The position numbers and the translations under genes are program-made. A stretch of DNA of 10,001 nt from JAYXXU01 sp049301135 (GTDB taxonomy: Bacteria > Pseudomonadota > Gammaproteobacteria > Pseudomonadales > Moraxellaceae): positions 1 to 10,001 of the forward strand of contig JBAQKP010000188.1 of the NCBI GenBank assembly GCA_049301135.1, in the 5' to 3' direction. This document shows, piece after piece, positions 6,906 through 10,001 of the stretch; the first letter of the stretch is position 1; each line of letters opens with the position of its first letter. The notes under the pieces are model-generated. The model did no database searches and was not told the DNA's origin. It saw only the letters and a program-made list of their open reading frames with translations.

Positions 6906-7052
6906 ATCACACACTCGATCTGAGGGGTTCAAGCCAATTAAGCATGCTTGCCCCTAAATAACACCTGAACCAATATCAATCGATTGAAAAAATTGCTGCA
7001 AAGACTATTCCTATGCAAAAACTGGTTCAGGTTTAGGCCAATTTGATCAGTA
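6906..7052 (-). other. Structured 147-nt non-coding gap inside the pse operon
   Basis: Between the pseC stop and the pseF start lies a non-coding stretch in an otherwise packed operon. It holds a long-range inverted repeat (arms 6953-6972 and 7023-7037), a perfect 12-bp palindrome TCAATCGATTGA (6976-6987) in the loop, a perfect 10-bp palindrome AAGCATGCTT (6940-6949), and a second possible stem pairing AGGGGTTCAAG (6923-6933) with CTTGCCCCT (6947-6955). The second stem shares bases with the outer part of the first, so the two could be mutually exclusive. A six-T run on the minus strand (6987-6992) has no strong hairpin directly before it. I see no convincing promoter; TTGCAG-17-TGATAT is poor. 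Confidence 0.6.
6953..7037 (-). repeat. Inverted repeat spanning the pseC-pseF gap
   Basis: ACCTGAACCA (6963-6972) is perfectly complementary to TGGTTCAGGT (7023-7032). The pairing extends outward with CCTAAA (6953-6958) against TTTAGG (7032-7037), offset by a few extra bases on the left arm and sharing one base at 7032. The arms enclose about 50 nt. It could be a cis-acting RNA structure, a processing site between the BC and FGHI parts of the message, or the remains of a small inverted-repeat element. No target-site duplication is obvious. Confidence 0.65.
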
Positions 7053-8213
7053 TCAAGAAGCCAAAATATCACTCAAAACACGCACGACGGTATCTTGCTG
7101 CTCAAATGAAAGCGTCGAATACATCGGCAAACTAATCGCTTCTTGATAATACTGCTCAGACTCTGGATAGTCTCCGGCACTAAAACCCATCTGCTTATAA
7201 AACGGTTGCAAGTGAACTGGAATATAGTGCAGATTTACACCAATTCCGCCTTTTCGCAACGCATCAAAAACCTCAACGTGAGTCTTTTCGATTTTGTTAA
7301 GGTCAAGTCTGATCACGTACAAGTGCAGACCTGAGTACGAATCAGCAATCTGAAACGGCAACGTGATCGGCAAGTCAGACAACAATTGGTTGTAACGATC
7401 AGCTAGAACATGACGACTTGCAATAAAATCATCGAGACGAGTCATCTGGCTGACTCCGAGTGCAGCTTGCAACTCTGTCATGCGGTAGTTGAACCCAAGG
7501 ACAATCTGCTGATAGTACCACGCACCGTCTGGCTCATGCGTCATCAGACTAGGGTCACGTGTGATACCGTGACTACGCAACAACGCCATCGAGGCTGCAA
7601 GCTCACTGTCATTGGTCAGTGCCATGCCGCCCTCAGCGGTCGTGATGATCTTCACCGGATGAAAGCTAAAAATCGTGATGTCACTATAAGCACAGTTGCC
7701 AATAAAGGCGCCTTTATACTTCCCACCAATCGCGTGTGACGCATCTTCGATGATCTTAAAGCCGTATTGCTTTGAGAGTGCGTGGATCTTATCCATCTCG
7801 CATGGCTGACCACACAGATGCACTGGAACCACAATCTTCGGAAGTTTACCCTGCTGTTGAGCCACGATTAGCTTTGCTTCTAGCTTCTCAGGACACATGT
7901 TGTAGGTGCGTGGATCGATATCGACAAAATCGACAGTCGCCCCACAGTACAACCCGCAGTTTGCAGAGGCCACAAAAGTCACTGGACTTGTCCACAAAAT
8001 GTCTCCAGCACCCAGACCAAGAGCCAAGCAAGCCACATGCAACGCTGAGGTTGCACTATTCATGGCGAGGGCATGGCCGGCACCGACATGCTGGGCAACA
8101 GCGGCTTCGAATCTCGGTACCATTGGACCCTGAGTCAAAAAATCAGACTTCAGAACATCCAACACCATATCAATATCGGACTGATTGATATCTTGGCGGC
8201 CATATGGAATCAT
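7053..8213 (-). CDS. pseC: UDP-4-keto-6-deoxy-L-AltNAc aminotransferase PseC
   Basis: PLP-dependent enzyme of the DegT/DnrJ/EryC1 family that transfers an amino group, usually from glutamate, to C4 of the PseB product, making UDP-4-amino-4,6-dideoxy-L-AltNAc. It has 386 residues, the usual length. Visible features are the N-terminal IPYGRQDI (2-9), the PLP phosphate-binding NSATSALH (52-59), the ring-stacking and pyridine-N region EDASHA (156-161, with D157 and H160), and the Schiff-base lysine K188 in FSFHPVK (182-188). ATG 8213 follows the pseB TAA by 3 nt, with GGAG inside the pseB end about 10 nt upstream, so the pair is translated together. Other DegT aminotransferases have similar motifs; the PseB neighbour decides the substrate. 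Confidence 0.95.
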   Translation of the reverse strand: MIPYGRQDINQSDIDMVLDVLKSDFLTQGPMVPRFEAAVAQHVGAGHALAMNSATSALHVACLALGLGAGDILWTSPVTFVASANCGLYCGATVDFVDIDPRTYNMCPEKLEAKLIVAQQQGKLPKIVVPVHLCGQPCEMDKIHALSKQYGFKIIEDASHAIGGKYKGAFIGNCAYSDITIFSFHPVKIITTAEGGMALTNDSELAASMALLRSHGITRDPSLMTHEPDGAWYYQQIVLGFNYRMTELQAALGVSQMTRLDDFIASRHVLADRYNQLLSDLPITLPFQIADSYSGLHLYVIRLDLNKIEKTHVEVFDALRKGGIGVNLHYIPVHLQPFYKQMGFSAGDYPESEQYYQEAISLPMYSTLSFEQQDTVVRVLSDILAS

Positions 8214-8216
8214 GTG

Positions 8217-9215
8217 TTAGATACTCCCGATCTTTGAACGATTTTTAGCAATCCAATCATTTAATGCTGCATCTGTCATCCATTCAGCGTTGTTGTCACT
8301 TGAATAGACAAAACCCTCTTCAACTTTTTTACCGTCTTTAATGCGCTTAGGACATACACCCCAGTCATTAATCACTGGCAAGATTTTGAAGTGCTCTGGG
8401 TATTCGTAGGTATAATAAGAGTCTTCTGCGCTAATCATCTGCTCGTGAAGCTTCTCACCAGGACGAATACCGACCACGACTTGTTTGGCATCGGGTGCGA
8501 CAACACGCGCCAAGTCGGTGACTTTCATAGACGGGATTTTTTTGACATAAATCTCGCCGCCTTCCATGTCTTCAAAAGCATGCCAAACCAGCTCGACACC
8601 TTCTTCCAATGAAATCATAAAGCGGGTCATGCGATCATCAGTAATTGGCAGTTCGCCTTTGTCCATAATCGACATAAAAAATGGAATCACTGAACCACGC
8701 GAGCCCATCACATTACCGTATCTGACAACAGAAAAACGGGTCGCATCGTCTACTACTTCATTGTTAGCAGACACAAATAGTTTATCAGACGCTAGTTTTG
8801 TCGCACCGTATAGATTGATCGGGCTACTGGCTTTATCAGTTGACAAAGCAACGACGCCTTTTACTTTACGATCTAAACAAGCGTCAATCAGGTTCATCGC
8901 CCCGATTACGTTTGTTTTAACACATTCGGATGGGTTGTATTCTGCGGTAGGTACGATCTTGGTTGCGGCTGCATGCACCACATAATCGACACCATCTAGG
9001 GCACGAAGCAACCGCTCGCGGTCACGTACATCACCAATCAAAAACTGCACCCGAGGGTCGTTTTGATATTTTTTTGCCATATCCCATTGCTTCATCTCAT
9101 CACGAGAATACACAATAACTTTTTTGGGATTGTATTTTGCCAGTGTCATTGGAATGAATGTATTCCCGAAAGACCCTGTGCCACCTGTAATCAGAATTGT
9201 ACTACCTGATAACAT
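8217..9215 (-). CDS. pseB: UDP-GlcNAc 4,6-dehydratase (5-inverting) PseB
   Basis: First enzyme of the pathway: converts UDP-GlcNAc to UDP-2-acetamido-2,6-dideoxy-L-arabino-hexos-4-ulose. It is a cytoplasmic short-chain dehydrogenase/reductase with bound NADP(H). The 332 residues match known PseB proteins (about 333). Seen are the Rossmann motif TGGTGSFG (10-17), the catalytic region STDKA (125-129, with D127 and K128) and YGATK (Y136, K140). The segment AEYNPSECVKTNVIGAMN (91-108) is characteristic of the PseB/FlaA1 group. Start ATG 9215 has GAGTGAG about 8 nt upstream; a TTG at 9239 would add eight unsupported residues. CapD/WbjB-type 5-epimerising dehydratases are relatives, but the following pseC-pseI make PseB clear. 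It starts 65 nt after the glycosyltransferase gene. Confidence 0.95.
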   Translation of the reverse strand: MLSGSTILITGGTGSFGNTFIPMTLAKYNPKKVIVYSRDEMKQWDMAKKYQNDPRVQFLIGDVRDRERLLRALDGVDYVVHAAATKIVPTAEYNPSECVKTNVIGAMNLIDACLDRKVKGVVALSTDKASSPINLYGATKLASDKLFVSANNEVVDDATRFSVVRYGNVMGSRGSVIPFFMSIMDKGELPITDDRMTRFMISLEEGVELVWHAFEDMEGGEIYVKKIPSMKVTDLARVVAPDAKQVVVGIRPGEKLHEQMISAEDSYYTYEYPEHFKILPVINDWGVCPKRIKDGKKVEEGFVYSSDNNAEWMTDAALNDWIAKNRSKIGSI

Positions 9216-9280
9216 ACTTAAGCTCACTCTTAAAAACAAACCACGGATTAGATGCTAGCATGCATCGTTTGCATTAAAAA
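9216..9280 (-). other. Spacer between glycosyltransferase gene and pseB
   Basis: This 65-nt non-coding gap contains overlapping short palindromes (ATGCTAGCAT at 9252-9261; GATGC/GCATC stem at 9251-9266) and the GAGTGAG ribosome site of pseB. No T-run follows the stem and no clear -35/-10 pair is seen, so pseB is probably co-transcribed with the gene upstream. Confidence 0.4.
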
Positions 9281-10001
9281 TCACTGATGAAAAGCAATTT
9301 TTAGTGCTTGCACAAGCGCCTCTACAACACTGGCTTTATTGCCTAGCACGCTACCTTCCACATGCTGTATAGAATTATGCCATACATCTGTGACAGTGCC
9401 AGGCTTTTTACGCCAATGCAGTTCGGAGGAATTAGAAACCAAAAGTGTCGTGACTCCAACAGCGCCCGCCAACTCAACCACAGTCGTGGCAGGCGAGATC
9501 ATCAGATCCATACAGCTCATGAGTGCGGCCACTCCCTCAAGATCATTAAACTGATCGAGCTCTGCAAAATGTATGATCTTGCCGGGATAACGCTCTTCAA
9601 TCCATTGAAGCTCTTGACTACACTCATCATATTGAAAATTAACAAACTGGATAAAATCCAGCTCAAACACCGGAATCAGATCCTGTACTGACAAGTAATG
9701 CTCAGATCTCGAATAGGTGTTTAAACTACTGCGCCAACTGATCCCGACTAGGTGTTTGTCAGTTTTTGGGCGGAATGCCTCTGCCCAATAGGACACTTGG
9801 TTTGGATCAGGTAGTAAGTAGCCTAACCCTCTAAAGCTTTCATAATCGCCGACCACATCACCCAGAACATCGGTCACCAAAGTGACATATTCGGACTCAT
9901 TAACTGTCTTAAACCCAGTATTATCCATAAAAATATGCAAATCCGAGCCTGGCAGCATATTATAGCTTTCACGGTTTTTGAGATTGTTTAGACTTCTGAG
10001 A
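9281..10001 (-). CDS. GT-B / heptosyltransferase-like glycosyltransferase, C-terminal part (start beyond window)
   Basis: Open from the right edge to the TGA at 9281, with 239 residues visible. An internal ATG at 9958 is not taken as the start, because the frame continues upstream without a stop. The visible part resembles the C-terminal domain of GT9/GT41-like glycosyltransferases often fused to TPR repeats: VGISWRSS (nt ~9725-9748), then FVNFQYDECSQEL, then a nucleotide-sugar-site stretch MISPATTVVELAGAVGVTT with its ATT and LAGA elements. Seeing only this half, I cannot tell whether a TPR region precedes it. It lies 65 nt upstream of pseB in the same direction, and such enzymes commonly sit in flagellin- or surface-glycan-modification loci. 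That it transfers pseudaminic acid is an inference from position only. ADP-heptose or other donors remain possible. Confidence 0.75.
   Translation of the reverse strand, partial: LRSLNNLKNRESYNMLPGSDLHIFMDNTGFKTVNESEYVTLVTDVLGDVVGDYESFRGLGYLLPDPNQVSYWAEAFRPKTDKHLVGISWRSSLNTYSRSEHYLSVQDLIPVFELDFIQFVNFQYDECSQELQWIEERYPGKIIHFAELDQFNDLEGVAALMSCMDLMISPATTVVELAGAVGVTTLLVSNSSELHWRKKPGTVTDVWHNSIQHVEGSVLGNKASVVEALVQALKIAFHQ

Noticed and set aside
6987..6999. Intrinsic terminator using the six-T run in the pseC-pseF gap
   Set aside because: On the minus strand only a 4-bp TTGC/GCAA or TGCA pairing precedes the T-run, too weak for termination; the large inverted repeat is not adjacent to it.
9216..9239. 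PseB start at TTG 9239
   Set aside because: It adds eight residues not found in PseB proteins and lacks a ribosome site; ATG 9215 gives the standard length.

Overview
The window looks like part of a gammaproteobacterial chromosome, probably Pseudomonadales and perhaps Moraxellaceae-like. The reasons are a soluble transhydrogenase (SthA) and a class III adenylate cyclase resembling Pseudomonas CyaB and its Acinetobacter relatives. Base composition, sampled by eye, is near 50% GC on the left and somewhat lower in the sugar genes. The lineage is inferred from protein resemblance only. All ten recognised genes lie on the minus strand, so they read from right to left.

Right part (about 3457-10001), a surface-sugar locus. 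It opens with the C-terminal part of a GT-B/heptosyltransferase-like glycosyltransferase cut by the right edge. A complete six-gene pathway for CMP-pseudaminic acid follows: pseB (4,6-dehydratase/5-epimerase), pseC (aminotransferase), pseF (cytidylyltransferase), pseG (nucleotide-sugar hydrolase), pseH (N-acetyltransferase) and pseI (synthase). The reaction order is B, C, H, G, I, F, from UDP-GlcNAc to CMP-Pse. pseF-G-H-I are joined by overlapping ends and pseB-pseC are 3 nt apart. A 147-nt non-coding gap with a large inverted repeat separates the BC and FGHI blocks. A strong intrinsic terminator closes the cluster after pseI. No convincing promoter for the cluster was seen, so transcription probably enters from beyond 10001. 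Whether the sugar goes to flagellin, capsule or O-antigen cannot be decided here.

Left part (1-3456), housekeeping and signalling genes. sthA has a plausible promoter of its own after the pse terminator. A small HIT-family protein gene follows. Last comes a membrane-anchored adenylate/guanylate cyclase whose extreme C-terminus runs off the left edge. The intergenic spaces hold short dyads but no other convincing terminator.

No tRNA, rRNA, CRISPR array, insertion sequence or prophage gene was recognised. The most unusual sequence is the structured 147-nt gap inside the pse operon. The gene most open to discovery is the partial glycosyltransferase beside pseB, a candidate for the enzyme that uses CMP-Pse. 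I see no clearly undescribed system.
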